DNA from: Hanstruepera flava
Lineage (GTDB): Bacteria; Bacteroidota; Bacteroidia; Flavobacteriales; Flavobacteriaceae
Direction: 5' to 3'
DNA length: 64,000 bases
Assembly (NCBI RefSeq): GCF_023634025.1
Contig: NZ_JALJCW010000001.1
Coordinates: 1,029,501-1,093,500, forward strand
Below the pieces are notes generated by a model. It saw only the letters and a program-made list of their open reading frames with translations, did not search any database and was not told where the DNA came from. Both the position numbers and the translations under genes were made by a program. Within the stretch, counting starts at the first letter, position 1, and each line of letters opens with the position of its first letter. Of this stretch, positions 8,106 through 17,690 are shown in pieces.

Positions 8106-11100
8106 TTATCCTACAATATTTACAATTTTACCAGGCACTACAATAACTTTTTTAGGTGTTCTGCCTTGTAATTGCTCCTGTGTTTTATCGTGAGCCAATA
8201 CGATTTTTTCAATATCCTCCTTGCTCATATCCAACGGTAACTCCAACGTAAAACGCATTTTCCCGTTAAAGGAAATCGGGTAGTTTTTGCTGCTTTCTAC
8301 CAAATGCTTCTCCTCAAATTTTGGGAATGGCACTGTTGAAATGGACTCACCATGACCTAACTGACTCCATAATTCTTCTGCTATGTGTGGTGCGTATGGT
8401 GAAATTAATACAATCAAGGGTTCCAAAATATCACGACTGGTACATTTTTGAGCGGTTAACTCATTAACGGCAATCATAAAGGTAGACACCGACGTGTTAA
8501 ATGAGAAATTCTCAATATCTTCTTCTACCTTTTTAATGGTTTTATGTAAGGTCTTCAAACTGTCTTGAGATGGCTCTTCATTTGTAACCTTTATACCATT
8601 GTCATCTACATATAACTTCCAAAGTTTTTTAAGGAATCCATGCACACCTGTAATACCTGCTGTATTCCAAGGTTTGTATTGCTCTAAAGGCCCTAAAAAC
8701 ATTTCATACAAACGTAAACTGTCGGCGCCATAGTCTTCACAGATACTGTCAGGATTTACGACATTGTATTTGGACTTGGACATTTTTTCAACGTCACGCT
8801 TTACTTTAAATGCGCCATCTTCTTCTGTTATAAATTCTGCATCTTTAAATTCTGACCTCCAGTTTTTAAACGCTTTAATGTCAAGTTCGTCAGATGAATT
8901 TACAAATGACACATCTGCATGTATTTCATCATCGCCAAATGCTAAATCGTTAATTTTTATTTTGTCTTCATCTATCGAATTCAAAAACTCTTTAAGTTTT
9001 GGTAGATTAAACTTTTCTACTAAATCGACTAACAATAAATAATTGCTATTCTTCTCATAAAATTCATTAGAACAAATTATAGTGGGGAAATTCTTGCTTA
9101 AACTAATCTTATAATCTTCAAATTCTATATTCCGAGCTGTATTGCTCCACATTAAAGTTAATCGTTTAACAAACGCACTCGTCCCCAAAATCATTCCTTG
9201 GTTAATCAGTTTTTTGGCAAACTCATCAACAGGCACCAAACCTAAATCAAACATAAACTTTTGCCAAAAACGCGCATATAATAAGTGTCCTGTAGCATGC
9301 TCGCTTCCTCCAATATATAAGTCTACTTGCTGCCAGTAATTCACCGCTTCCTGTGAGAAGATTTCGGTGTCATTATGTGGATCCATGTAACGATTAAAAT
9401 ACTGTGAACTTCCTGCCCAACCTGGCATAGTGTTGAGTTCTAGTGGATACACGCCGTTGTGCTGAGACGTCTCGACTCCGCTCGACGAGACAGAACTCTT
9501 GTTGTCATGCTGAACTTGTTTCAGCATCTCATTAGAAACTACTTTGTTATTTTTTGTATCCCAAGCCCAAGTGGTGGCGTTACCCAAAGGTGGCTCGCCA
9601 GTTTCGGTTGGCAAGTACTTCTCTACTTCTGGTAAGGTGATAGGTAAATGCTTGGCATCAATCATTTGTGGCATGCCATTAACATAATACACTGGGAAAG
9701 GTTCTCCCCAATAACGCTGTCGCGAAAAAACCGCATCACGTAAACGGTAATTGGTTTTGCCTTCACCTTGACCAATTTGCTCTAATTCGTAAATAGCTCG
9801 TTTAGTTGCCTTTTTGTAGTTCAAACCATTAAGGAAATCGCTATTGGTAATTTTGGTGTTTTCTTTATCAGCAAAGGCTTCTTCAGAAATATCAACACCT
9901 TCAAAAATATTAGGGATTGGAATATTAAAATGCTTGGCAAAATCGTAATCGCGTTGGTCACCACATGGCACGGCCATTACAGCGCCTGTTCCGTAGCTCG
10001 CTAAAACGTAATCGCCAATCCAAATTGGAATCGGTTCTTTGGTAAATGGATGTTCGGCATAAGCACCGGTAAACACACCCGAAATGGTTTTAACATCGGC
10101 CATTCTATCACGCTCGCTACGTTTTGCAGTCGCTTCTATGTATGCTTCAACTTCGGCTTTTTGTTCGTCTGTAGTAATTTGAGTTACCAATTCGTGTTCT
10201 GGTGCTAAAGTCATGAAACTGACACCAAAAATTGTGTCAGGACGTGTGGTGAATACAGAAATTTTATGAGATTCTTCGCTTTGCTCTGAATGACATTTCT
10301 CGTTTGGAAGTACATTGAAAGTTACACTTGCTCCAACCGATTTTCCTATCCAATTACGTTGGCTTTCCTTAAGGGAATCTGTCCAATCTATAGCTTCCAA
10401 TCCTTGTAATAAGCGTTCAGCATAAGCCGAAATACGCATAGACCATTGGGTCATTTTCTTCCTAACCACAGGATGTCCGCCACGTTCTGAAACGCCATTG
10501 ACAATCTCATCGTTTGCTAAAACGGTTCCTAGAGCAGGACACCAATTTACTTCAGTTTCTGCTAAATAGGTTAATCGATATTGCAGTAGTATTTCTTGTT
10601 GCTTTTCAGAGGAAAAGTTGTTCCATTCTACAGCAGTGAAATCAACTACATCATCATCACAAGCCGCATTCACGTTCGCGTTTCCTTCTTTTTCAAAAAC
10701 AGAAATTAGCGTGTTAATGTTTTCGGCTTTATCACTATCATAATTATACCATGAGTTGAACAGTTGAATAAAAATCCACTGTGTCCACTTGTAATAACTT
10801 GGGTCACTGGTACGAATTTCACGAGACCAATCGAATGAAAAGCCAATTTGGTCTAACTGTCTGCGATAGGTTTTAATGTTTTCTTCAGTGGTAATCGCAG
10901 GATGCTGACCAGTTTGAATAGCATATTGTTCAGCTGGCAGTCCAAAGCTATCATAGCCTTGCGGATGCAAAACGTTAAACCCTTTGTGGCGTTTATAACG
11001 TGCATAAATATCGGAAGCAATATATCCTAACGGATGACCCACATGCAGTCCAGCACCACTAGGGTATGGGAACATATCCAATACATAATATTTTGGTTTC

Positions 11101-11186
11101 TCTGAATGGTTGTCCGCTTTAAAGGTTTGGTTGTCTGCCCAATACTTTTGCCATTTGGCTTCGATCTCGTTGAAATTGTATTTCAT
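8106..11186 (-). CDS. leuS: Leucyl-tRNA synthetase with in-frame repeat insertions
   Basis: Charges tRNA-Leu in the cytosol. The class I signatures are present: [16 protein letters not shown] near residues 41-56 and [12 protein letters not shown] near 805. The CP1 editing domain lies at about 285-480, with [13 protein letters not shown] near 315. At 1026 residues it is longer than most LeuRS. Three segments explain this: residues about 297-307 (CHSEQSEES) come from a C-type hairpin repeat, about 553-573 ([14 protein letters not shown]) from a D plus E repeat pair, and about 670-750 is an unusual, Asn/Lys/Glu-rich segment before HADVSFVNS. The reading frame stays open through all three, so the gene should be functional. 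Confidence 0.95.
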   Translation of the reverse strand: MKYNFNEIEAKWQKYWADNQTFKADNHSEKPKYYVLDMFPYPSGAGLHVGHPLGYIASDIYARYKRHKGFNVLHPQGYDSFGLPAEQYAIQTGQHPAITTEENIKTYRRQLDQIGFSFDWSREIRTSDPSYYKWTQWIFIQLFNSWYNYDSDKAENINTLISVFEKEGNANVNAACDDDVVDFTAVEWNNFSSEKQQEILLQYRLTYLAETEVNWCPALGTVLANDEIVNGVSERGGHPVVRKKMTQWSMRISAYAERLLQGLEAIDWTDSLKESQRNWIGKSVGASVTFNVLPNEKCHSEQSEESHKISVFTTRPDTIFGVSFMTLAPEHELVTQITTDEQKAEVEAYIEATAKRSERDRMADVKTISGVFTGAYAEHPFTKEPIPIWIGDYVLASYGTGAVMAVPCGDQRDYDFAKHFNIPIPNIFEGVDISEEAFADKENTKITNSDFLNGLNYKKATKRAIYELEQIGQGEGKTNYRLRDAVFSRQRYWGEPFPVYYVNGMPQMIDAKHLPITLPEVEKYLPTETGEPPLGNATTWAWDTKNNKVVSNEMLKQVQHDNKSSVSSSGVETSQHNGVYPLELNTMPGWAGSSQYFNRYMDPHNDTEIFSQEAVNYWQQVDLYIGGSEHATGHLLYARFWQKFMFDLGLVPVDEFAKKLINQGMILGTSAFVKRLTLMWSNTARNIEFEDYKISLSKNFPTIICSNEFYEKNSNYLLLVDLVEKFNLPKLKEFLNSIDEDKIKINDLAFGDDEIHADVSFVNSSDELDIKAFKNWRSEFKDAEFITEEDGAFKVKRDVEKMSKSKYNVVNPDSICEDYGADSLRLYEMFLGPLEQYKPWNTAGITGVHGFLKKLWKLYVDDNGIKVTNEEPSQDSLKTLHKTIKKVEEDIENFSFNTSVSTFMIAVNELTAQKCTSRDILEPLIVLISPYAPHIAEELWSQLGHGESISTVPFPKFEEKHLVESSKNYPISFNGKMRFTLELPLDMSKEDIEKIVLAHDKTQEQLQGRTPKKVIVVPGKIVNIVG
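9469..9492 (+). repeat. E-type hairpin repeat inside leuS
   Basis: GTCTCG / CGAGAC arms around ACTCCGCTCGA, ending in A. It is translated on the minus strand as part of leuS. Confidence 0.7.
9503..9530 (-). repeat. D-type hairpin repeat inside leuS
   Basis: On the minus strand it reads GAGATGCTGAAACAAG then TTCAGCATGACA: a 28-base unit with arms GATGCTG / CAGCAT. It encodes MLKQVQHD in leuS. Confidence 0.82.
10268..10295 (+). repeat. C-type hairpin repeat inside leuS
   Basis: A 28-base unit beginning GAGATTCTTCGC and ending CTCTGAATGACA, arms ATTC / GAAT. Read on the minus strand it encodes CHSEQSEES in leuS. Confidence 0.82.
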
Positions 11187-11212
11187 CGTCCTGTTTTCGT
11201 TCTCGTGCTATT

Positions 11213-11258
11213 CTCGATACATTCTGACACTTATTGTCAGAATACTCGAACTGACGCA
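11213..11258 (+). repeat. A-type hairpin repeat, copy 3
   Basis: TTCTCGATAC and ACTCGAACTGACG ends around perfect 9-bp arms ATTCTGACA / TGTCAGAAT. It lies 27 bases upstream of leuS, in its promoter or leader region. Confidence 0.82.
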
Positions 11259-11339
11259 CTACTGTTTTCAATAAATAAGGTGCAAATTTAAGCTTATTAT
11301 AACAATGTTGAAAGTTTAAACGTTGTAATCCTTAGAATT

Positions 11340-11364
11340 GATTCCTGTTTTCGTGGGAATGACA
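11340..11364 (+). repeat. F-type hairpin repeat
   Basis: GATTCC, an internal TGTTTTCGTG, then GGAATGACA; arms ATTCC / GGAAT with the shared ATGACA end. It lies between leuS and ftsX. Confidence 0.7.
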
Positions 11365-11442
11365 GTTTTAAGACTTCAAAAGACTTTTGCCTTTTGAAGA
11401 ATTGTTTCAAATTCTTTTATATTTTTACATCACTAACAACAC

Positions 11443-12327
11443 ATGTTTATGAGTGCATCTTTTGATAAGTATCAAAAAAGGCGATTGATTTCATCCTATT
11501 TTTCTGTAGTATTAAGTATTGGTCTCGTATTGTTTTTATTAGGCCTATTGGGTATGTTGGTCTTGAATGCCAAAAAAGTCTCTGACCATTTCAAGGAACA
11601 AGTAGTCGTGACCATTTACTTAAAAGACTCGGCCAAAGATGTTGAGATTAAACAGCTGGAAAAGAGTTTGGCTCTTTCGGAATATGTGAAATCAACCGAG
11701 TTTGTATCGAAAGAACAAGCCGCAGAATCCATGAAAGCTGAAAATGGTGAGGATTTTATGGAGTTTTTGGGCTATAATCCGTTGCAAAACTCTATTGATG
11801 TACATGTAAAAGCCGACTTTGTTACTGAAGAGCAATTACAGGTTGTTTCAGATGAAGCCTTGACCAAAAGCTTTGTTGATGAAGTGCGTTACGATAATGA
11901 TTTAGTTACCTTAATGAACAACAACGTTAAGAAAATCTCCTTTTGGATTTTAGTGATTAGCGCATTATTTACAGTTATTGCTGTATTGCTTATCAATAGT
12001 TCCATCAGGTTGTCTGTATATTCCAAACGTTTCACTATCAAAACCATGCAAATGGTTGGCGCTACCAAACAATTTATACGTAGACCATTTGTTTGGAAAA
12101 GTGTACGTTTGGGTGTTATTGGTGCTATATTAGCTATGATAGGTATGGCTGTTGTTTTCTATTATGTCAATAAAACCTTCCCTGAATTAAACCTGTTAAA
12201 CAACAACATACTTATTGCATTTTTGTTTGTTGGTATTTTCTTATTGGGTATTGTTATTACTTGGATTAGCACGTTTATTGCCACACAACGGTTCTTAAAT
12301 TTAAAAACCGATCAGTTGTATTATTAG
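11443..12327 (+). CDS. ftsX: Cell division ABC-type permease FtsX
   Basis: A 294-residue FtsX: cytosolic N-terminus, first helix at about 22-44, a periplasmic domain (about 45-168, with NPLQNSIDVHVK) and three further helices from about 172 on, with the family motif MQMVGATKQFIRRPF between helices 2 and 3. FtsX pairs with the ATPase FtsE to activate cell-wall hydrolases at the septum; ftsE is not in this window. It heads the conserved Bacteroidota string ftsX, small protein, DUF3098, uppP, truB. An ATG six bases downstream (11449) is an equally possible start. Confidence 0.93.
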   Translation: MFMSASFDKYQKRRLISSYFSVVLSIGLVLFLLGLLGMLVLNAKKVSDHFKEQVVVTIYLKDSAKDVEIKQLEKSLALSEYVKSTEFVSKEQAAESMKAENGEDFMEFLGYNPLQNSIDVHVKADFVTEEQLQVVSDEALTKSFVDEVRYDNDLVTLMNNNVKKISFWILVISALFTVIAVLLINSSIRLSVYSKRFTIKTMQMVGATKQFIRRPFVWKSVRLGVIGAILAMIGMAVVFYYVNKTFPELNLLNNNILIAFLFVGIFLLGIVITWISTFIATQRFLNLKTDQLYY

Positions 12328-12345
12328 TGGTTAAAAAATAATATT

Positions 12346-12702
12346 ATGAAAAAAAGCACCATTATTTATATGATTCTCGCCTTTTGTGTGGGTTTTTTTG
12401 GACTTGTTGCTATTAGCTCGTTGATTATTAAAGACCCAAAGCCTGAAAAATGTGTTGTTCTAACCAAAAAAATAGTGAGAATTACTGAAGGGTCTTCTTA
12501 CGATATTGTGTTGAGTGATGCTGGTACCGACCATTACTATATTAATCGTGGATTAGAGCAAGGCTTAAATTTAGATTCCCTTAGCGCAAAAGTTTTAAAT
12601 AAAACTGTTACTTTGCACTTACCTAAACTTTGGTTGGGTACATCTGAACATATAGCACAATTAGCCGTAGGTGACGATATTATTTACACCGAATTTGATT
12701 AA
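12346..12702 (+). CDS. Small single-pass membrane protein of unknown function
   Basis: A 118-residue protein I do not recognise. One N-terminal membrane helix (about residues 5-28) anchors a periplasmic-side domain of about 85 residues rich in strand-like stretches (KCVVLTKKIVRITEG, KTVTLHLPKLWLG, DDIIYTEFD). It starts 18 bases after ftsX and ends two bases before the DUF3098 gene, so it is co-transcribed with cell-division and envelope genes. A partner role with FtsX is possible but is only inference from position. Confidence 0.8.
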   Translation: MKKSTIIYMILAFCVGFFGLVAISSLIIKDPKPEKCVVLTKKIVRITEGSSYDIVLSDAGTDHYYINRGLEQGLNLDSLSAKVLNKTVTLHLPKLWLGTSEHIAQLAVGDDIIYTEFD

Positions 12703-12704
12703 TT

Positions 12705-12959
12705 ATGGGAGAACAAAAACGTAAAGAAGCCGCTAAAACCGAATTTGTATTCGGGAAAAAGAATTATAAATTCATGCTTATTGGTTTAGCTGTTATCGCA
12801 TTAGGCTTTATTTTAATGTCTGGCGGTGGTAGTGACGACCCTAATGTTTTTAACCCAGAGATCTTTAGTTGGAGACGTATACGTCTAGCTCCTGGTCTGG
12901 TTTTATTAGGTTTTGGCATTGAGGTTTACGCCATTCTTTTAAATCCCAATAAGAAATAA
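12705..12959 (+). CDS. DUF3098 family membrane protein
   Basis: An 84-residue protein with two helices (about residues 22-40 and 61-78) separated by a loop holding SGGGSDDPNVFNPEIFSWRRI, the DUF3098 hallmark. Its place between ftsX and uppP is typical for Bacteroidota. Function is unknown; a link to division or envelope synthesis is inferred from context. Confidence 0.88.
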   Translation: MGEQKRKEAAKTEFVFGKKNYKFMLIGLAVIALGFILMSGGGSDDPNVFNPEIFSWRRIRLAPGLVLLGFGIEVYAILLNPNKK

Positions 12960-13016
12960 AAGTAATTTCCACTTCGCTTTTATAGGTTAGTAGTGCTATT
13001 TTGATATTTTTGCCAC

Positions 13017-13811
13017 ATGGATATCATTGATTCAATAATTTTAGGCATTATTCAAGGGCTTACCGAATTCCTTCCCGTGTCATCTAGTGGTCATTTGGAA
13101 ATAGGCAAGGCCATTCTTGGTGATGAATCCATTCCTAAAGAAAGCTTATTGTTTACCGTTGTTCTTCATTTTGCCACCGCTTTAAGCACCATGGTTGTTT
13201 TTAGAAAAGACATTTGGTTGATACTTAAGGGTATCTTGAAAATGGAGTGGAATGAAGATTTACAATTTGTTTCTAAAATAGCTTTATCTATGATTCCGGC
13301 TGTTTTTGTCGGTCTATTTTTTGAAGACGAACTCGAACAATTATTTGGCGGGAATATTATGCTTGTTGGATTTATGCTACTGGTCACGGCTATTTTATTA
13401 TTGTTAGCAGACAAAGCCAAAGACACCTATAAAAAAGTGACATTTGGTAATGCTTTTGTTATTGGTATCGCCCAAGCTATTGCTATGTTACCAGGTATCT
13501 CAAGGTCTGGAGCAACCATATCTACATCGGTTTTATTGGGAAATGATAAAACCAGAGCAGCTCGGTTTTCATTTTTAATGGTAGTACCGTTGATTTTTGG
13601 AAAAATAGCCAAAGATATTTTTAGTGGCGATTTAACTTACGAAGCTTCTAACTTTACTGCATTAAGCGTGGGCTTTGTGGCCGCTTTTATTTCAGGCCTT
13701 TTTGCCTGTACTTGGATGATAGCCTTGGTTAAAAAAAGTAAGCTATCCTATTTTGCTATTTACTGTTTAATTGTAGGCTTGGGAGCTATTATCTATACAT
13801 TTGTCAATTAA
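13017..13811 (+). CDS. uppP: Undecaprenyl-diphosphatase
   Basis: Removes a phosphate from undecaprenyl diphosphate to recycle the lipid carrier for peptidoglycan. The 264-residue, multi-helix protein shows both BacA/UppP motifs: GLTEFLPVSSSGH (residues 14-26, catalytic Glu17) and LPGISRSGATIS near 159-170. It starts 57 bases after the DUF3098 gene; a TATTTTTG box lies just before the ATG, so it may also have a promoter of its own. The stop is one base from the truB ATG. Confidence 0.97.
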   Translation: MDIIDSIILGIIQGLTEFLPVSSSGHLEIGKAILGDESIPKESLLFTVVLHFATALSTMVVFRKDIWLILKGILKMEWNEDLQFVSKIALSMIPAVFVGLFFEDELEQLFGGNIMLVGFMLLVTAILLLLADKAKDTYKKVTFGNAFVIGIAQAIAMLPGISRSGATISTSVLLGNDKTRAARFSFLMVVPLIFGKIAKDIFSGDLTYEASNFTALSVGFVAAFISGLFACTWMIALVKKSKLSYFAIYCLIVGLGAIIYTFVN

Positions 13812-13812
13812 T

Positions 13813-14508
13813 ATGAAAACAGCTGAAGACTTTTTATCAGGTCAAGTTTTGTTAATTGACAAGCCCTTACATTGGACCTCTTTTCAAGCGGTTAACAAGC
13901 TGCGTTGGGAAATTAGACATACCTTCAACATTAAGAAAATAAAAGTAGGACATGCTGGTACTTTAGACCCTTTAGCCACTGGACTTTTGGTAATTTGCAC
14001 AGGAAAAATGACCAAGCAAATCAACACCTTTCAAGGTCAGGATAAGGAATATACGGGAACCTTTGTAATTGGTAGCACAACCCCTTCGTATGATTTAGAA
14101 ACAGACATTGACCAGATATTTCCAACGGACCACATCACAGCCGACTTAATTCATCAGACCCCAGAACAGTTTATTGGTGATATTGAGCAATTTCCACCTG
14201 TGTTTTCAGCTATCAAAAAAGACGGCAAACGCTTGTATGAATTTGCACGTGCTGGTGAGGATGTTGAGATAAAATCCAGAACAGTTACTATTTCAGAGTT
14301 TGAAATTACCAATATTGATGGCAACAACCTTGATTTTAGGGTAGTTTGTAGTAAAGGCACTTATATTCGTTCTTTGGCTCACGATTTTGGGAAAGCACTA
14401 AATTCAGGAGCACATCTATCAGTTTTAAGGCGTACAAAAATTGGTGATTTTAATGTTGAAAATGCCCTTACTCCAGAAGCTTTTATTAAAGGCTTAACAA
14501 CCAAATAA
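13813..14508 (+). CDS. truB: tRNA pseudouridine-55 synthase
   Basis: Makes pseudouridine 55 in the T-loop of tRNAs. Counting from the ATG at 13813 (231 residues), the motif GHAGTLDPLATGLL places the catalytic Asp at residue 52; KGTYIRSLAHDFG near 186-198 is the second conserved element. I prefer this ATG to a TTG four codons upstream that overlaps uppP. Co-transcribed with uppP. Confidence 0.97.
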   Translation: MKTAEDFLSGQVLLIDKPLHWTSFQAVNKLRWEIRHTFNIKKIKVGHAGTLDPLATGLLVICTGKMTKQINTFQGQDKEYTGTFVIGSTTPSYDLETDIDQIFPTDHITADLIHQTPEQFIGDIEQFPPVFSAIKKDGKRLYEFARAGEDVEIKSRTVTISEFEITNIDGNNLDFRVVCSKGTYIRSLAHDFGKALNSGAHLSVLRRTKIGDFNVENALTPEAFIKGLTTK

Positions 14509-14565
14509 TCTAATTTTCCGTATATTACCTTAAAACACATGGTGTTTTGCCCAACATTTTAACTT

Positions 14566-15288
14566 TTGAATTTAACAGATAAACATAAATCTTTACTTAT
14601 AACAGGATTGCTTTCCGGCAGTTTGGTCATGGGCTTGTTTACATTTCATTTAAAGCAGCAAAACCCCTATTTATCTGAAAGTTATTATGAAGTTGAGCCT
14701 AAAACAGAGGAAGAACTAAAACAAGAGGAATTAGAAAAAACCAAAGCTGAAGAACAAGCCAAAGCCGAAACCAATAAAGCTTTCAATGAAACCGAAAACT
14801 ACAAGCGTTTTGCTAAAGCCTATCAGCCTATTGCGCCTCCTAAAGATTACGAATATACCCCTTCAGAAAGTCAGAGTGAATTGCATGACGGTCAAGATAA
14901 AGCAACAACTTCGCAACCTGAAATTGATGATGATGTTTTATCTTCTTTTAATAGTGTAAACTCGGTATTAAAGAAACAACAGAGTAATTTAAGTCAGCAA
15001 TCTGTAAACAAAAAAAGCTCTATGCATTATTCTTTGGTAAACAGAACCCATAGATATTTGCCAACACCCATTTATTTATGTGAAACTGGCGGTAAAATAG
15101 TGGTTAACATTACTGTAAATTCTGCTGGAAAAGTTACAAATGCTTCTGTAAATCAGGCTGCTTCTGTTGACAACCAATGTTTAAAGGACCATGCACTTGA
15201 GTATGCCAACGAGGCTAGGTTTAATCAAGATGCCTCAAAAAAATCGCAATTAGGCTCTATTACCTTTTACTTTGAAGGCAAAAACTAA
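14566..15288 (+). CDS. TonB-like energy-transducer protein
   Basis: About 240 residues: one N-terminal membrane helix (about 10-27), a Glu/Lys/Ala-rich linker (about 45-75, EEELKQEELEKTKAEEQ), a variable middle, and a C-terminal domain (about 160-238) with GGKIVVNITVNSAGKV and CLKDHALEYANEARF, the pattern of a TonB C-terminal domain. It probably links an inner-membrane motor to outer-membrane receptors. ExbB/ExbD are not nearby. The start is read as TTG at 14566 because no ATG lies before the membrane helix. The 3' end overlaps the convergent thioredoxin-like gene by four bases. Confidence 0.75.
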   Translation: MNLTDKHKSLLITGLLSGSLVMGLFTFHLKQQNPYLSESYYEVEPKTEEELKQEELEKTKAEEQAKAETNKAFNETENYKRFAKAYQPIAPPKDYEYTPSESQSELHDGQDKATTSQPEIDDDVLSSFNSVNSVLKKQQSNLSQQSVNKKSSMHYSLVNRTHRYLPTPIYLCETGGKIVVNITVNSAGKVTNASVNQAASVDNQCLKDHALEYANEARFNQDASKKSQLGSITFYFEGKN

Positions 15289-15905
15289 ACGCCCAATAGT
15301 TGCAATAAATCTTCGATAATAGTCTGACCTTTATCTGTATTATACCAACGCTGTAAATCTTCTTTAAATTCAGGTGTTAAAACACCATGTTCAACTTTAT
15401 AATTATCAACTAATTTAGTTGCTGTGCTTGGCCTAGGGCCAAACGTACTTACCACTTGTTGGGTAACTTTATCAATCATAATTAATTTAGGAATAGCCCT
15501 AGCTCCTTTGGTCAAAAACTGATTCATTAGCAACTCATTTTCATCGCGTAGTACCAATTTTAAATCAATACCACCGTGTAAACTGGCTATTTTATTAATT
15601 ACTGGGACCACGTGGGCTGCATCACCACACCAGCTTTCAGTAATGACCAACCAAGTTACTTCCCCAGAAAAATTGGCTAAACGTATTTTGGCTTCATCAG
15701 AAACCTTAATGGTTTTATCCCAACGTTTCATGCGTTTATCGTTAAGCATGGTGTAGTTTATATTGGCTTCTGTTTTATCCAATCCACTTGTTGAATTGTT
15801 TTCCACCAATGTTTTAACCAACTCTCTATAGTTTGAATACGATAGACTTTTTGACATACTTGAATTAACACTATCAAAAATTGATTTATTTTGAATAACT
15901 TCCAT
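15285..15905 (-). CDS. Thioredoxin-like fold protein with a single cysteine
   Basis: A 206-residue cytosolic protein whose central part (about 75-180) has the thioredoxin order: strand WLVITESW, active-site region CGDAAHVVPVINK (Cys93), then LVLRDENELL and RAIPKLIMID with the expected cis-proline. The usual CxxC is reduced to CGDA, so disulfide exchange by the standard two-Cys route is not possible; this form is frequent in Bacteroidota thioredoxin-family proteins. Substrate unknown. It shares four bases with the convergent TonB-like gene. Confidence 0.85.
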   Translation of the reverse strand: MEVIQNKSIFDSVNSSMSKSLSYSNYRELVKTLVENNSTSGLDKTEANINYTMLNDKRMKRWDKTIKVSDEAKIRLANFSGEVTWLVITESWCGDAAHVVPVINKIASLHGGIDLKLVLRDENELLMNQFLTKGARAIPKLIMIDKVTQQVVSTFGPRPSTATKLVDNYKVEHGVLTPEFKEDLQRWYNTDKGQTIIEDLLQLLGV

Positions 15906-16055
15906 ATTAAAATATTTAGAGCAAAATTACGACCTCAATTTCTTTACTTTAGTAACCCTTGTTACATTAAGGGAACAAAAGTAATTTGAATTTTAGACTG
16001 CAAATATGATTTATATCATATCTATGTCTAACTTTATATCAAAATCTTACATGAA

Positions 16056-16304
16056 ATGAAAAAATTAAAAATTATAAACATACTAAAATGGTTAACAGGA
16101 TTAGGTTTTTTAGTTTTTATAGTTATTGAAAAACTTAATTTTCTTGAAGGATATCCAACAATCGAATCTGAAATATTTGACACCTTGAATAAAATAATGC
16201 TATTGTCATTTTTAGTAATAACATTTTATGAGAGTCGAATATTAATAAAACAAAAAGACCAAAGAATTGAAGAACTTGAAGCAAAGTTAAAACAATCGTT
16301 ATGA
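16056..16304 (+). CDS. Small two-helix membrane protein
   Basis: An 82-residue protein of unknown function. It has two hydrophobic stretches (about residues 10-25 and 45-60) and a charged coiled-coil-like end (KQKDQRIEELEAKLKQ). Its stop overlaps the ATG of tag by four bases (ATGA), so translation is probably coupled and the gene is likely real in spite of its size. Confidence 0.7.
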   Translation: MKKLKIINILKWLTGLGFLVFIVIEKLNFLEGYPTIESEIFDTLNKIMLLSFLVITFYESRILIKQKDQRIEELEAKLKQSL

Positions 16305-16864
16305 TAAAACATAGATGCAATTGGTGTGTTGGCGACGAACTTTATGAAACTTATCATGATAAAGAATGGGGTGTTCCTGTTTATGATGATGACACCATTT
16401 TTGAATTTCTAATTTTAGAAACCTTTCAGGCAGGATTGAGTTGGATAACCATTTTAAAAAAGCGTGAAAACTTTAGAAAAGCTTTTGATAATTTCGATTA
16501 CCAAAAAATAGCTAAATACCAACAACCAAAAATTGAGAGCTTACTGCAAGATGCTGGAATTGTTCGAAATAAATTAAAGGTTAATGCGACTGTTACCAAT
16601 GCACAAGCCTTTATGAAAATTCAAGATGAATTTGGTTCGTTCTCCAAATATATTTGGGATTTTGTTGGAGGTAAACCCATTAAAAACTCTTGGAAAACCA
16701 TGAGCGCAGTACCAGCTACTACGGCCATTTCTGATACTATAAGTAAAGATTTAAAAAAACGCGGGTTTAAGTTTGTGGGCTCTACTGTTATATACGCACA
16801 CATGCAAGCCACAGGTATGGTTAACGACCATATAATATCTTGCTATAGATATAAAGAGGTTTAA
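16301..16864 (+). CDS. tag: DNA-3-methyladenine glycosylase I
   Basis: Excises 3-methyladenine from DNA in base excision repair. The 187-residue length is normal. The four zinc ligands typical of Tag are visible: Cys6 and His19 (in CNWCVGDELYETYHDKEWG) and His177 and Cys181 (NDHIISC). QAGLSWITILKKRENFR and TSW-like WKTMSAVPATT are also family features. Translationally coupled to the small membrane protein upstream, and overlapping the convergent PPK2 gene by four bases. Confidence 0.95.
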   Translation: MIKHRCNWCVGDELYETYHDKEWGVPVYDDDTIFEFLILETFQAGLSWITILKKRENFRKAFDNFDYQKIAKYQQPKIESLLQDAGIVRNKLKVNATVTNAQAFMKIQDEFGSFSKYIWDFVGGKPIKNSWKTMSAVPATTAISDTISKDLKKRGFKFVGSTVIYAHMQATGMVNDHIISCYRYKEV

Positions 16865-17685
16865 TCGAGATTAACATCCTCAATTACCAGATGCTCAATA
16901 ATCGCTTTATCTTTTGGGTCGTAAGGTAAGATATTTAGAATGTGCTCCATGACTTCTATTCTAGCTTTTGTTTTTTTGTTAGCCTTAATAATTACCCAAG
17001 GAGCTAATTTAGTATTGGTTTTTTTAAACATTTTCTTTTTGTAGAGCGTATAATCATCCCAAAGCTCTAATGCTTTTTGATCTACAGGACTATACTTCCA
17101 TTTTTTTAAAGGACTTGCTTTTATTTCTTCAAATCGTTTTTGTTGCTCTTCTTTAGAAATAGAAAAATAAAACTTAATTAATCGTATTCCAGATTCGATT
17201 ATCATACGCTCAAATTGATTGACTTGATTCATGAAAATATCATATTCCTCTTGAGAGCAGAATCCGTTTACTGGCTCTACTATGGCTCTATTGTACCAGC
17301 TTCTATCAAAAAACACAATTTTACCTTCATGTGGTAATTGATTAATATACCGTTGAAAATACCACTGACCTTGCTCAACAACTGTAGGTTTTGGTAATGC
17401 CACAACCTTAAACTCTCTAGGGTTTAAATGTTCGGTTACACGTCTAATTGCACCACCTTTTCCTGCAGCATCGCGACCTTCAAAAATAATAACAACCTTT
17501 TCGTTGTTAATTTCAACCCACTTTTGGAGTTTTATTAATTCTTCTTGAAGCGATTTTAAACGCGACTCATAATTCAAGTATCTTAACACTTTAGATAACG
17601 AACCACTCGTGTCTCTTAACAATTGCTTTTGCCCTTTTTTAGAGTTTAGTTTCTTTAAATGCTTCTCTTCTAATTTATCAGTCAT
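16861..17685 (-). CDS. ppk2: Polyphosphate kinase 2 family protein (second of a tandem pair)
   Basis: A 274-residue PPK2 using polyphosphate to phosphorylate nucleotides, or the reverse. It shows the P-loop GRDAAGKG at 70-77, the lid-side GGAIRRVTEHLNPR, and the Walker B region VFFDRSWYNRA near 132-142. It follows a paralogue by only five bases on the same strand. Single-domain PPK2s differ in preferring nucleoside mono- or diphosphates; sequence alone does not let me assign the class. The N-terminal 20 residues are unusually lysine-rich. Confidence 0.93.
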   Translation of the reverse strand: MTDKLEEKHLKKLNSKKGQKQLLRDTSGSLSKVLRYLNYESRLKSLQEELIKLQKWVEINNEKVVIIFEGRDAAGKGGAIRRVTEHLNPREFKVVALPKPTVVEQGQWYFQRYINQLPHEGKIVFFDRSWYNRAIVEPVNGFCSQEEYDIFMNQVNQFERMIIESGIRLIKFYFSISKEEQQKRFEEIKASPLKKWKYSPVDQKALELWDDYTLYKKKMFKKTNTKLAPWVIIKANKKTKARIEVMEHILNILPYDPKDKAIIEHLVIEDVNLD

Positions 17686-17690
17686 AAATC

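Noticed and set aside
8106-11186. Possible frameshift or pseudogene in leuS because of the odd peptide inserts
   Set aside because: The frame is open over 1026 codons with both class I signatures intact; the inserts match repeat units and lie outside catalytic motifs.
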